A stretch of DNA of 64,000 bases from Megalonaias nervosa (lineage: Eukaryota > Mollusca > Bivalvia > Unionida > Unionidae). The stretch is taken from positions 31,781 through 95,780 of the forward strand of contig JAECUM010001807.1 in NCBI GenBank assembly GCA_016617855.1, read 5' to 3'. The notes under the pieces were generated by a model. That model searched no databases, was not told the origin of the DNA, and saw only the letters and a program-made list of their open reading frames with translations. Shown piece by piece: positions 37,575-49,427 of the stretch. Within the stretch, counting starts at the first letter, position 1. Every line of letters begins with the position of its first letter. Both the position numbers and the translations under genes were made by a program.

Positions 37575-37768
37575 CTGGGTCTATTCTAAGATGCATGACT
37601 TTTATTTCTAAAAGGTCATGCCCAATACAAAAATCAAGCACATTTTCAAGCCCTTCCTTTCTTTCTAAATTCTCTCCTATGTTCAGAAATTCTCCCATTT
37701 TTTTTAAAGGAGGGGTGGGGTGGGGTATTTTTCCTCTAAAATTGTTCCTTTCTTAAGCAGACCCTGCT

Positions 37769-37968
37769 TAGACAGTTTTGTTAGTAGTGGTCCTAGACAG
37801 TTTGGTTAGCAGTGGTCCTAGACAGTTTGGTTAGTAGTGGTCCTAGACAGTTTGGTTAGTAGTGGTCCTAGACAGTTTCGTTAGTAGTGGTCCTAGAGAG
37901 TTTAGCTAGTAGTGGTCCTAGACAGTTTCATTAGTAGTGGTCCTATACAGTTTCATTATTAGTGGTCC
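37769..37968. repeat. 25 bp minisatellite x 8, about 20 nt from a splice donor
   Basis: Unit 'tcctagacagtttggttag', then 'tagtgg'. The next exon's donor GT is at 37988. Confidence 0.93.
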
Positions 37969-37988
37969 AAGGATATAATTAAACTAAC

Positions 37989-38147
37989 CTTTTGCAACAG
38001 AGAGCTGATGTTTGAGGATACGAATCTCCCTTGCAGTTCCCTGCTTAAGGTCCTCCAGGTCTCTCGTTAACTCTTCGATCTTACGACCTCGTGCCTTGTA
38101 GAGGATCTGTAACTGGGCCACCTGCTGACCTTCACCACTTCCATCTC
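37989..38147 (-). CDS. CEP152: CEP152 exon, start of coiled coil (residues 451-503)
   Basis: Acceptor catag|GAGATGG, donor AAAAG|gttagt. Phase is 1 in and 1 out. It encodes GDGSGEGQQ, then the first coiled-coil segment QLQILYKARGRKIEELTRDL, and ends HQLSVAK. The motif QLQ-L-ARGR-IEEL and the following R-I-L-HQL correspond closely to the first coil of vertebrate CEP152 (QLQVL...RQIRYLNHQL as remembered). This is one of the most diagnostic exons. Confidence 0.93.
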
Positions 38148-38839
38148 CTATGTAAGTAAAACATCATAAGATGAATTTATCAAGTCAAAAAGTCACACAT
38201 TCTGACTCTGAAAAGGAATCAAATTTTTAGTTTATGATCACAAAGGCAGAGTTTATTCGTTAAAAAAATGTATTTAATGAAACTGATGATATGCCCAAGA
38301 TTAGATGTTTATGTATCAAATGACCAAACTCCAGAATTCTCCGCCCCCCCCTCCAACTCCATGGATCTTCCCAGGGCAATAAGCTAGGGATATGAATGCT
38401 ACAGGGACAAAAGGAAGAATATGCATATGAATTCTTGCTGAGGGCATCTGCTATATAGCTATTTATAGAACAGGGGATTCTCCATCTGTAATATAATAGC
38501 TACGACAGCATCAAACAAATGATTCTACCAGTGGTAGGTGATCTAAGGATTTTAACATTCAACACCATGGTCTTAATATTTTCTCTAAATTGGCACATGT
38601 GTTCTGACTAGAAGTTCAATATTCAAAGCAAAGGATGTGTTGTTTTGTTTGACATATAAATGACTCTGGGATTTGATGCTTTCATGAGTTGATTGTGACT
38701 TGGACATACCATTATTTTCTGGACGTGTGAGTAACCAAATTTTGATCTTTAAATTTATTTTTGTGTTTATTAACAGTTTAGGTTACCTACAGAGGCTACT
38801 TACAAATGAAATAAGGACTATCGGTAAATGGTTATATTG

Positions 38840-38975
38840 ATGGGGGCTCCAACAGTCAAACAGTGCAAGCATCGACCCTGACATGATGGCAGAGTAGTGG
38901 GATCTATCTCCCACCCACCTCCTCATCCTAACTATCAGGGTCGGCATTTACAATGTAGTACTTTGAGTCCAACTG
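38840..38975. repeat. Imperfect palindromic stretch (MITE-like?)
   Basis: 'ctccaacagt', 'catcgaccctga' and 'agtgggatctatctcccac' are mirrored by 'tcagggtcggca' and 'agtccaactgtta'. Confidence 0.4.
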
Positions 38976-39476
38976 TTATAATGTAAGTCTTTGAATCCCC
39001 CTTCCCCCACACCTATATCCATTTACCCATATTTCTAAATTCATTGTAATGAGCCATGGAGAAAATGCTGTAGCCCCAATGTTCCACTTGGTAGATTTTG
39101 AGTTTCCCCAGCCTTTGTTTTCAAATCCAGTTGAAGAAAGAATTATTTACCTTCAGAAAAACTACAAAGATTTGTTATCTGATTCTGACAAATCAATTTA
39201 TTCAATTTTCTAAATAAAATCCACCATTTTTATTTCATTTTAAAGGCATGCAGTGTGTATGCCTTTTGATTTAGTGTTTATGTTAGTTACTTTGCGCATG
39301 ACACTATTTATAAAAGTTTGTATAAAGTAGTTCTCTGTACAGTTTTATGCTGAAATAAATGCATCTGGGCCTGATCATATTGTTAAGTTCTGACCAACAG
39401 AAATCTTCCCAACCTTTATCAACTGATACAACTGCAGGTATGTATGTATACATGTATGTCTGTATGCTTGCCTGCC

Positions 39477-39568
39477 TGCCTGGATGGATGGGTGGATGTA
39501 TAGATGGATGGATGGATGGATGTATGGATGGATGGATGGATGGATGGATGTATGGATGGATGGATAGA
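39477..39568. repeat. (TGGA)n microsatellite
   Basis: TGGA units with TGTA interruptions. They generate spurious repeat proteins in several frames. Confidence 0.95.
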
Positions 39569-40126
39569 TTAGCATTTAACAGCACCTCAGCACAAGAATG
39601 GTTATATGGTGTCAATTAAAAGTAAAAATGTAACCATGAATAATTCACAAATCCTTCAGGGAGATAAACCATTCCAAAAAATGTAAACATGAAGTACATC
39701 AGGATAAAATAACAATAGTAAAGATGTTGGAACTCTATAAAAGGTACATAAAAAGCCAAATTATCTTGAAAAAATTTATTATATAACTGTTCAATTCGAA
39801 AAGAATACCAACATAATAATGAATAACAAAATGTCTGGAATACCATAGTACAATTATTTTTCAAATCAGGACATTACCAGGGTCCATTCTATGATACATG
39901 AGTGCATGGTTCACATTGATTTTAAATAATTATGCTGAAAAATCAACTCAATGCACAAAAATCATACATCATTTTATAAAGTCCCACCTTTTTATTTTAT
40001 CAATAAATTACTCTTTAATTAAGAAAATTATCCCCTTTCTTTAAATGGAGGGGGGAATTTCCCCATAATGTTCAGTTCTAGAATCAACTGTAAATTACTA
40101 CAATGTATTTTTAACCTACTACCATA

Positions 40127-40330
40127 TATACCACACATAAATCAAGTTCATCTGCTAAAAACACAGACCCTGATCTACCCTCATGTACTGTGCAAGCAGA
40201 TCGGGGTCTATTTGTCAGTTCAACTGATTGCTCCTAAAAGACTTAAAATGCCTAGATCTGCCAGTGCAATATGCAATGGCAGATATGGGTATGTGCGGTT
40301 TGAAGTTGAACTCAACTTATAAGCGGGTAC
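40127..40330. mobile_element. Double-hairpin MITE-like element, copy 4
   Basis: It has the arm pairs acagaccctgatcta / cagatcggggtct and agatctgccagtgcaat / gcaatggcagat, and a right end of caacttataagcgggta. Confidence 0.75.
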
Positions 40331-40865
40331 AGATGGTATGTATTCCTTATAACAATATGCAACTACTTTCAACCAAAGCAAGGTGAAAACTGTTTCTGTT
40401 AAAATATATTTCAGATGACTATCTTGCATGAAACAGAGAAGGGTTTAATCATCGTGAAATATTTCCTAACAATTCATGTCTGATTCTTGACAAGACAGTC
40501 TCATGCAGCAAAACAGATTGGCCAATTTATCAGAGATAAGAAGCAAACAGTCTATCAGGATTGTCCGCATAGAGCAGATATGCTTTTCAATAATCTTGCA
40601 AAAAAAGGCCTTTTCACCTGCTATAATAGAACCAGTTTTTGCAGATAAGACACTCTGTTTTAAAGAAGAATTGTATTATTAAACTTTCTCTCTCTATACA
40701 GTGTTACCAAACAAATGGGAAAGTCAATTATCAGGATTTCAAAATTTCCCTTTTAAGCAATTTCATCATCTGACTGAAGGAAAAACTGCATATGCTACAA
40801 ACTTATGGGTAACAAATGCAAAGAAATCTGGTGACCTGTATGCATTAGAAATGGAGAAGGCATAC

Positions 40866-42067
40866 CTTGCTGAAAAAATTCTGCTTCCACATCCTTTGGT
40901 GGATTGTTCTCTTTAGTTTTCTCTGCTGGTTTTTCTGGTTCCTCAGACCCCAGTATTTCTCTGGCCCCTTTCTTGTACTTCACCTTATAGCCATCTGCAA
41001 AGTCTGTTTGTTGTTTCTTCACTGAAGAGTTGGCTTGTTGAGGAGCTGCCTCCTGTTGGGAAGGTGCATTATATCCAATACTGGTAGTGTGGGATTGAAC
41101 AGTCTGAGTCTCTGCAATGCTTGGATTTGTATAAAAACCCTGATCTGTATGGTGAGCATATGCAGCTGAAGAGTACATACCCATATGGTACCCATAGTTG
41201 TCACCCCTAACTTCTGGATGCTGCATGGTGTCTTTATAGGCACCCATGTTACCATGATGAACATGGTAATGATGTTGCTGATCAAAAATATTTTGCTGCT
41301 CAACGTTCCCACCCTCTGTTTCCTCCCGACCATTTATGTTGACCTGTGGTCTTCTCTCATGTCCCATGTATTGATTTTGATGTGAATTGTAATGATAATA
41401 TTCTTGCTGTCCTTGGTTACTGTAACCATGGTTACCATGAATGCCAGTATCATAAGGCTGCTCAGCTGCATATGGAACATGATGGTGCCACATGATGTGC
41501 TGGTGAGCATGACTAACAGCAGGATAGGAATGTTCTGCATTGTGAAACTGTCCATCATAGGTCAATTTCCTCTCTTCACCCTCTTGTTCAGCATTCCCAT
41601 GAAGCATGTGCTGGTTATTATATTCTATTTTTCCATCCACATCTAACTGCTCAATGCTTCTTTGTAATGTACCATCTCGTTCTTCATTCAAATGCTGCTC
41701 CTGAATAATCCCCGAATCTCTGTACTGATGTCTTGTGTTTCCACGGTGATTAGTCACATGATATATGTTGGTATTTGTTTCAAAGTCTTGATTACTACCA
41801 TAATCACTATCAAGCTGTTCTCGACTAGCACGAACACTTGGATTGCTTTGAATATCAAACTCATAGTCCTGACTTTGGCGTAAACTCTGCTTAAAATCTG
41901 GAATTGAAACTCTCTGGAAATCCTGAGTCCTTGACAGTGGTTTTCCGTTACTAAAACTTGGGGAGATAAGGGGTGGAGCTTGCATGCCAAGCATGGGTGT
42001 GGAGGCAGCACCTTTAAACATGGACCTGATCCAATCATTTTCAGCAGCTTGTTCGCTGACGCTTTCT
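40866..42067 (-). CDS. CEP152: CEP152 large exon, disordered His/Gln/Tyr/Asn-rich region (residues 50-450)
   Basis: The exon is 1202 nt, by far the largest in the gene. The acceptor is a strong polypyrimidine tract followed by cag, and the donor is CAAG|gtatgc. The reading frame is open throughout, from ESVSEQAAENDWIRSMFKG to DVEAEFFQQ. It has little predicted order. It opens with Pro/Ser-rich sequence and an acidic YEFD/DSDYGSNQDFE patch. A stretch of about 200 residues very rich in His, Gln, Tyr, Asn and Gly follows. It ends in a Lys/Glu-rich linker (KVKYKKGAREI, then EEPEKPAEKTKE). Vertebrate CEP152 has a poorly conserved, low-complexity N-terminal region at the same place. Identity rests on the spliced neighbours rather than on this exon itself. 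Confidence 0.88.
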
Positions 42068-42454
42068 CTGAAAAAAAAAAGAATGAAGCAATCAAGGAAA
42101 TTGTCTTGCCATTAATTGTACTACAAAAATATTATTGAAAAATATAAATCATTGCATAACATGGTAGCAAAAGCAAATGCTTTAGAAGACTTCAATACAT
42201 AATGGAAAAAATGGATTTGTATTCATTTTAATCAACACGGAAGAACTCTAGAAGGGGTAGGTCACATTGTCCTAATTTTAGTAAATCTCCATCCCAAGCT
42301 GTGAACTCGAATAAGTAAAATGATATCAGCTTTGGATCTTGACATGATTTTTAAGCAATAATGAATGAACTCAGGAAAGAAGGACAGAGTAAACCAGCTT
42401 TGGTGTGCAAAATGCAGTCAGGTCCTTTAAAGTGTAACCAAATAAAAGTTGCAA

Positions 42455-43075
42455 TACTGTTCCATTGTATTACCATTGCATTGCATTGTATTTTCATTGT
42501 ACTGCATTACCATTGCACTACATTATATTTCCACTGTATTGCACTGTATTGCCATTGCACTGTATTATCATTGCATTGCATTGTATTTCCACTGCATTGC
42601 TTTATCATTGCACTGCATTGTTTTTCTACTGTAATGCACCATATTTCCACTGCACTGCACTGCACTGCCATTGCACTGTATTACCACTGTACTGCATTGT
42701 ATTTCCACTGCATTACCATTGCACTGCATTGTATTTCCACTGCATTGCATTGCCATTGCACATCACTGCACTGTATTACCATCACATTGCTTTTGTACTA
42801 CCATTGCACTGCATTGTATTTCCACTGCATTGCATTGTATTTCCACAGCACTGCATTGTATTGCCACTGCACTCTATTACCACTGCACTGCTTTGTATTA
42901 CCATTGTATTACCATTGCATTACAATGTATTACCATTGTATTGCACTGTATTACCACTGCACTGTTTTGTATTATCATTGCACTGCATTGTATTACCATT
43001 GCACTGCATTGTATTACCATTGTACTGCATTGTATTTCCACTGCATTGCACTACCACTGTATTGCAGTTAATATT
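42455..43075. repeat. Minisatellite of about 20-22 bp, 620 bp long
   Basis: Built from 'ttgcactgcattgtatt' and 'accactg/accattg' words. Several frames stay open by chance (YHCTALYFHCIAL on plus). Confidence 0.93.
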
Positions 43076-43170
43076 TCTGTTAAACTAGTAAAGTACTCAT
43101 ACTTTTTATATGTAATGACTAACCAGCTATTATCTGTAAATACTTAAGGCTCATTAAATCCCTGGACTTT

Positions 43171-43190
43171 GCTTGCTTGCTTGCTTGCTA
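43171..43190. repeat. (TTGC)n tract
   Basis: Five TTGC units. Confidence 0.85.
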
Positions 43191-43856
43191 CCCTTTGGAA
43201 GGTAATTATTTTTTATTTTTCAATTATTACAGGAATGTATCTATCACCATATGTTGTATATTTACTTGGATTTTCTCAATGTACTTGATGTTTGCTTCAT
43301 AATGGACTTCACTTCTTTGTATCTTTGCTAGAGATAGAAGTACCAAAAGCAAATGAAATCTTTTGTGTACTCTGATAGAAAATAGAAGAACACAAAGCAA
43401 CTGAAATCTTTGTATGTCATTCATTGTCACCTTTTACTAGAAAGCATATGCACCCTTTGATCCTGTAACAAATTCTGTTGGATACTCACTGCTTTTGTTG
43501 CAAGTCTGCATTTTGAGGAATGTGATGAAATAAGTATGAATCAGGCTGTAAAAGTAAAGTACTGAGAATCACTTTAAATTCATGAATACCAAGTTTCAAT
43601 GACTTCATCGGCAAACTGAACCACAAACTTTAATGTCAGAATTAAATATGAACCAAGATATATTAAAATAGCATACCTCCCACCCACCCTCTCTGGAATA
43701 CCATAGTAAAGCATCACTTGTTTTAATATAAAATGGTATCTATAGTAGAGAGAAATATACATGTATATATAATGATTTGAAAGATGAGGTACAATAAAAA
43801 TTTACTGATTGTAATTTAATTTGCATGAAAATTTAGTGAACTTGAAGGCTCTAGAA

Positions 43857-44050
43857 CAGTGGTTCCCAACTTTTTTTGAATACAAGGATCCTTTCTTAAC
43901 TTAAAAAAAAAAATTGCAGAACCAGACATGTTGCTATAGTTGTACCTTAAGGTCCCTTGGAATAACCTCACAGCCCCCCAGGTCTGCGGCCCACAGTACC
44001 CGTGAATATGTACTTTTTTAACCAAATTAAAAAATCTGAAAACCATTAAG
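43857..44050. mobile_element. hAT-like element end (fragment)
   Basis: It begins with cagtggttcccaac, the classic end of many animal hAT elements, followed by the usual 'cccccaggtctgcggcccac' type interior. A matching right end is not clear, so this is a fragment or a decayed copy. Confidence 0.5.
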
Positions 44051-44904
44051 TTAAAGGATTTGCAGTATGATCGCATCTTAGAGTTCCAGTTAGCCACACA
44101 ATTTCCTGCTGGTGATACGGAAAATAGAGATTTTTGTTCAGAAACTTAAAAAAAAACAAAGGCACTGGTATAAAATAAAATTTGATTGCATTAATGAGAT
44201 AGCAAGAACTAAAAAAGATCCTTAACATATATTTTAATAACAACTAAAAATTTAATAAAAACTAAATATTTCCTGGTTCACTGAAGCATCTTGATCCAGT
44301 GCAAAGGGTAAATGATTCTCCGGAGAATTTCCACTGATGCAATCATGATTAGTGAATACAATATGAAAGAAAAGAGATCTTAACATATCCAATAGAAAAT
44401 ATGCGGACTTGATGCATGCAGTTTTGGCAGAAATGGCATATTTGGACCACAAGCCATCTGATATTCTACATAATATAAGCTCACTTGGCCTTACAGCCAG
44501 ATGAACCTAAAACTACAGAATTTTTTATGTAGTCTTCATCTCCTGTCAGTAACATACAATTTTTGTATTATTACAGTACTGTTAATTTTCATGTTATTAC
44601 TGTTAATTCTTGAAGGAATACACGCAAAAGTAGTGCATATAATTTTTATTCGACATATTATTGATCAACAAATCCTCTGTTGAGTTTTATCTACTGTAGC
44701 AAGTTGTACTGTATGTCAAAGTAAGGGAAATAAGTGTTGTGAATAGAATTCTTGTTATGGAAATGAGAAAACCTCAATAATTTGGCAAGAAATCTCTGAA
44801 AAACAGTGAATTCTTATATTTAACAATTTAAAAAGCAACTAATGTTTATAATATGCAAAAAAAAAAACATTAAAAATTGTCTTTAAATGTCATTAATCTG
44901 TGGA

Positions 44905-45200
44905 CTGCTCTGGTGGCCTAAGTGGTTAGAGTATTTGCCTCAGATGTGGAAGGTTGCGGGTTTGAACCTTGGCCAAGTCATACTCAAGACTTATAAAAAT
45001 GGTACTAGTAGCTGCCTCGCTTGGCACTCAGAATTTGGAGGTTAGTGTTATGAATGGTTGGCCTAGATTGAGGACAATGTGATTGGGTGGTCATGATGCT
45101 ACATGTCAACAGCATGATGCCCCAGTGCTAGACATTACTATAAACTGCAACACTGCAGACATTGTAGTGATACAACTAAAATTGTTAAAGCTACATTAAA

Positions 45201-45236
<36 letters not shown>
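44905..45236 (+). mobile_element. SINE-like element, third type, with CA tail
   Basis: A-box-like tggcctaagtggttagag and B-box-like GGTTTGAACCTTG are present. The body contains 'gctgcctcgcttggc' and 'agcatgatgcccca', and it ends in a (CA)n tract (45202-45236). A second copy lies at 52380-52602 on the minus strand. Confidence 0.65.
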
Positions 45237-45240
<4 letters not shown>

Positions 45241-45589
45241 AATGTGTGTATTTACAGTGGATCAATATAATTTGTACCAATCTGAATTCCTTATATGCCA
45301 GGATACTTTCAAATTTGGGCATATTCTGTTGAACGGTTTTTCAGATATGGTTAAAAGGTCTTTCTATTTTTGCACTGGCCATATTTGATGATGCATGATT
45401 ATCATTTATGCAAACCTGAAAGTCCCTGTATGAAGCCTCCATGTGCAGGTGATTGCTACATCACATCTGACAGCATCTACATTATTTGCCATAAACACGA
45501 GTATGAGGACACCTGACACACTACTGTCTAAAAACAATTTCCAGAAATTCAAGAGAAGTCCATTTCTTCTTTTTAACTGCTGAGAGTCG

Positions 45590-46200
45590 AAACCATCTTG
45601 GATATTTTTAAATGATAAATTTTCAAATTACCAATGTGGCTGCCATAGACGATGTAAGATCAGAACTGTTTTCATTTAAGACGAAGTAGACACCTTATAA
45701 CTTTTGGTGAAAACCCCATGCTGATGGGACCATCTATTCAAATGTATTGATGTGATTTTCCATATGTTCATTGTCATGGCTGCAACTGAAATCAGATCGG
45801 CACCCTTTTCATTCAGAACCATACATCATAATTAGTCTTCTGGTTAAACCCAATGTTGACATGACCTACAAAATAGAAGTAGCCACAGTGGCCATGTTGG
45901 ATGTCAGATTGGCAGTACCAATATCATCACTGGAAATTTTTCTGCCTGAAAACCCAAAACCAATATGACATTTTATCTTGAGGACTAGCGATAAGATTGT
46001 CAAGATGGCCACTAGTGGTGGCCATAGTAGATATCAGACCAGCATAATATTTATTTAAGACCAACTAAACATCATCAGAAATCTTCTGGTGAAAATCAAA
46101 TACTGATAGGAGTAGCAATAACATTATCTTCAAGATGGCTGCCGTTAGTGGCCATATTGGATGTCTCAACTTCACCGTTTTCATTTCGGTCCAACTAAAC
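45590..46200. repeat. Diverged tandem repeat, same family as 12030-12460
   Basis: About four degraded units with 'aagatggctgcc', 'tggccatattggatgtc' and 'ccaactaaacatcatcag'. Confidence 0.75.
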
Positions 46201-47646
46201 TTTGGGATGAATGTGTGTGTTTACTGTTTCAAGGTTGTTCTCCAAGTAGTTCAGGAGGAGTAGCAATAACAAACGTGTTAATGGGGTGGGCGGACAATGG
46301 AAGATGCATACTGTGTGACAGACAAGTAAAGCAAATATTCAAGGCAATACTGCTTGCATAAATTGTAGGCTGCATATAAAATCACACAAAGTTCCAGCTA
46401 TAGTTTAACTGGGGGTTTCTAGTAATGTGGTATCTCACAATTTACTAATTATGAAATGAACAATCTGAATCATCCAGGTCAAATTTCTCAATCAGCTGAC
46501 TTACTGGTATGTATTATACACCACAATAGGACTATAAACAATAAACAATGCCTCTAGTATACATCTACTACACATAATACAGTGGTTGTATTACACTGGT
46601 ATCATGAAATCAATACAATGAAATCAATGGTGGTCAACATCAGCAATTATCAAGTCATGCATATCACAGTTAGTACAATGGAATATGCTGATCAGATCAA
46701 CATCTGATCACAGCTCAATAATGCCAAGTATTTTCATGGGCAAGTGGGAATGGTGCCTTGATTTGTCATTCTAGTAAACAATTATACCAACTGGAAATAA
46801 AGTTTCAAGACTAAATTACTAAAATTGGGAATTATGCGTAATTTTCAAATCTTTCTCAGTGGGAAAGTGGTGCATTTTTGTCAGTGACCCCCCCCCCTTC
46901 CCTGTATACTCAAAATAATGTCCACTGATTTTAATTTGTAGGAAATGCTATAGTAAAATACATAATTGGTACTGAAACATAGTACAAGGTTTGCATAGAC
47001 CTGGCAAGGTTTTTTTTCAAGGACATTTCAAGGAGTCTTTATGAACTTCTAAAAGTTGTGAAGAAGCATTTTTTCTTAAGGAAATTACTTTATCATTGCA
47101 TGAATAGGTACAAACATAGAAGAAAAATACACAACTGTACCACTACATCAAATGGATACTATTCCATCTAGTAGTTAGGGATGTTGTGAGGTTTTTTAAT
47201 CTACTCAAGGTTATCCAATTTTACTTATTTAATTATTTTTTTGAAAATATGGTTATAATAGCTTAGTATTCTGAATGTAAAAATATGTTTTATTCAGTTT
47301 AAACATTTGCATTCATTCAAAAAAATTCAATGAATCTTTCCAACAAATTCAAGGATGAACAAGCTTTTTGTCAATTTAAGAGTTTTCAAGGCAGCCACTC
47401 AAATTCAATGATTTTTTTAAGGTTGCATGAACGATTTAGTGAATTCTATGTCCACCGGGCAGCATATTTCTGAAGAAATTCTTGCTTAAAAAAATCGAAC
47501 AAGTACATGTACCAGAATAAAAGCACATTTAACCATATATATGCATAGCATGTATGGAGCATCATGTTTCATTTGTAATTGTCAATACTATTTCATTACT
47601 TACCTCAGAGAACCCCAATACATGAATTCCAAATAAAAGCAGATAC

Positions 47647-47795
47647 CTGATTTCTGGCATAGGCTGAAGTATGCTGTCCTCACGGACCTGTGACAAACTG
47701 ACGTTGCGCGAATCCCCACCTTCCTCTGATGTGACAGACAAAATATCATCTTCATCCATCAAATCATCAAAAGCATTCGTCAGCAACTGCCTCAG
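47647..47795 (-). CDS. CEP152: CEP152 exon, acidic N-terminal motif (visible residues 1-49)
   Basis: The acceptor ttaatag precedes CTGAGGCAG and the donor is ATCAG|gtatct. The frame enters in phase 0 and leaves in phase 2. The segment begins LRQLLTNAFDDLMDEDDILS and continues with acidic and serine-rich residues to PMPEIR. It aligns with the N-terminal LQQLLT...DDD segment of vertebrate CEP152, which lies in the acidic region that binds the PLK4 cryptic polo box. The exon has no start codon at its 5' end because the frame is open back to the acceptor, so at least one upstream exon supplies the ATG. Confidence 0.88.
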
Positions 47796-47909
47796 CTATT
47801 AATTATTTGTAAAAAAAAATGGCTATAAAATATTTTGTTTTAAAAAAGCAGCATCGGATAAAATTCAGGAAAGAAAGCATAAAAATGTAAAGTGTACCAT
47901 ATATATATA

Positions 47910-48115
47910 TACTCACCTATATGTCAAGTCCAACTGCAAACAACAGATCCTGATCTGCCATACCTTGTATCAGGATCAGGATAAGGATCTCTGTTGTCTG
48001 TTATACTGATTACTCTTAACAAACTGCACAGACCTAGATCTGCTGGCACATTATAGTGGCAGACCTGGGCATGTTCAGCTTGCAGTTTGACTTGTCTTAT
48101 AAGTGAGTATATAGG
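47910..48115. mobile_element. Double-hairpin MITE-like element, copy 5
   Basis: This copy has the longest readable ends: tatactcacctatatgtcaag on the left (one stray base) and cttataagtgagtatata on the right. They suggest insertion at TA. Confidence 0.8.
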
Positions 48116-48844
48116 GTAATAAAAAATTTAATATATGACAATTATATTGAGGTTTTGCCGCAAGAGGACAACTGTTACAAAATGGACCCATTGTTTTACC
48201 AATGCAAATGAAGATATTTTTTTAAGTAGGTCTGTTCGGTCTCCTCAGTTTATTCAGTGTCTATTATAAGACATGTAATTGCAGATTTCTGCTAATTTCT
48301 ATAAAATTATCTCCAAAGATAATATGCCCATTATATTTTTAAGCCCTACCTTTATTTCTTCATAAAATCTCTCCTATGTTCTGAAAATTATCACCTTTTG
48401 GGGGCAAATGGGGGGGGAAGGGACTTCTCCTATATATATTCAGTTTTAGAACAGACTGGTTATTAGTATCAGACATTACCTCCTAGTTACCTCTGACATG
48501 TTTCAAATGCTTTTATCAACTGTAGAGTGCACATTCAAACCTTGGTGTACAACATCCATCCGATAAATATCCAAGTATGATAAAAATATACTATACTTAT
48601 ACATGTAGTATGGTACATTATCAGTCAAGATGATATAAAAAATACTTCATCATTAGGAGATTGTCATTCACAATCAGCATGAAAGTAACTGCCAGTTTAA
48701 TTTATATCATATCTAATATCACATGAAATCAAAACAAGATGGTATTCCTGTGAATAAGTTTCTTTTCACACTGGCTTCGTAAGCAAATTACAAATAATTT
48801 TATTAAAAAGGAAACTGACTGGTGAACTTAATGGAAAATATAAC

Positions 48845-49096
48845 GTTGTTGCTTTGCTGTTTTGGGGTTTAAGGCCATTTCTTAGTGCAAGATAGGCAAT
48901 ATATGGCCACCAGTATAACTTGGTGGAAGAATCTGGGAAAATCCTGATAAGAACAATAAATCCGCTGGAAGCTTCTGGCAGCTTTCTCACATACCCCTGT
49001 TGGCTGAGCCTGAGACTCAAATCCTTGTGGACAGAGGTGAGATGGCAGTGATCGATAATGGCAAGTGCTTTAGACCACTTGGCCAACCGGGGCCCC
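48845..49096 (-). mobile_element. tRNA-derived SINE, full, minus
   Basis: It has the common head (ggggccccggttggccaagt on the minus strand), body and GTT tail on the plus strand. It is more diverged. A partial double-hairpin element abuts its head. Confidence 0.82.
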
Positions 49097-49102
49097 AGTA
49101 GA

Positions 49103-49218
49103 AATAATGCACCAGCAGATCTGGGTCTATTCAGTTTGTCAGGACTAATCAGCAGAACAAATACAGACCCTGATCTGCTGGCACATTATGCAACAGAGCA
49201 GGGTCCATGTTTTTTGCA
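49103..49218. mobile_element. Double-hairpin MITE-like element, copy 6 (partial)
   Basis: One and a half inner hairpins are present (gcaccagcagatctgggtct, then the spacer, then accctgatctgctggcaca). The outer ends are missing. It starts directly after the head of a SINE. Confidence 0.7.
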
Positions 49219-49427
49219 CCACACCTGGACCCAAATTACCAGCAAGTTTCTATGGAAACATAACCGAAACTGATAATTAACATGACAGTCTCTGTTTAAA
49301 ATTAAAGTTCTTTCCATTGATAAAACCCCTGTTAATATAAACTTTAGGTACAGGGTGTATATACTGAAAATTTCATGCCAGCAGATGAATAATGCTAAAG
49401 TTATAACTGTGTGGATTTGTTATGATA

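Larger units (their letters stand above)
36085..37988. other. CEP152 intron (1.9 kb)
   Basis: It contains a SINE-like element with a B box (36170-36450), a TA tract (37514-37572) and a 25 bp minisatellite (37769-37968) ending about 20 nt from the exon. A 147-codon open frame on the minus strand (36946-37389) has no recognisable motif, and I do not treat it as a gene. Confidence 0.65.
38148..40865. other. CEP152 intron (2.7 kb)
   Basis: It contains an imperfect palindrome (38840-38975), a TGGA microsatellite (39477-39568), a copy of a dispersed 'wgaggggggaatttcccc' repeat (39975-40095) and a double-hairpin element (40127-40330). Confidence 0.65.
42068..47646. other. CEP152 intron (5.6 kb)
   Basis: It contains a 620 bp minisatellite (42455-43075), a short TTGC tract, a hAT-like TIR end (43857-44050), a SINE-like element with a CA tail (44905-45236) and diverged tandem units of about 165 bp (45590-46200). 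A low-complexity A/T-rich stretch with repeated 'tcaagg' lies at 46980-47440. Confidence 0.65.
8366..47795 (-). other. CEP152: CEP152 (Asterless) gene, coding span visible in window; both ends of the CDS missing
   Basis: Fourteen minus-strand exons with GT-AG introns splice into 3129 nt of continuous frame (1043 codons) with every exon phase matching. The protein has an acidic N-terminus, a disordered region to about residue 440, then near-continuous coiled coil. The order matches vertebrate CEP152 as I remember it. Examples are QLQ(I/V)L before the first coil, then RAR-HESI, INRLTQSLEESQKRC, VSQLKIQLQQA, DLGIKK and EVCEEKDN-type blocks. CEP152/Asterless is a pericentriolar scaffold at the proximal centriole wall that recruits PLK4 and works with CEP63 and CPAP in centriole duplication. 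The human protein is about 1,650-1,710 residues, so roughly the last third lies beyond the left edge. The start codon is not certain. Identity is strong; function is inferred from the family. Confidence 0.92.

Noticed and set aside
39304..39619. [11 protein letters not shown] and GWMDGWMDG frames
   Set aside because: They are TGGA microsatellite translations.
41019..42095. Several other frames over 60 codons on both strands inside the large exon
   Set aside because: They are shadows of the CEP152 large exon, whose frame is fixed by splice phase on both sides.
42361..43147. Overlapping Tyr/His/Cys-rich frames
   Set aside because: They are translations of the 20-22 bp minisatellite in several frames at once.
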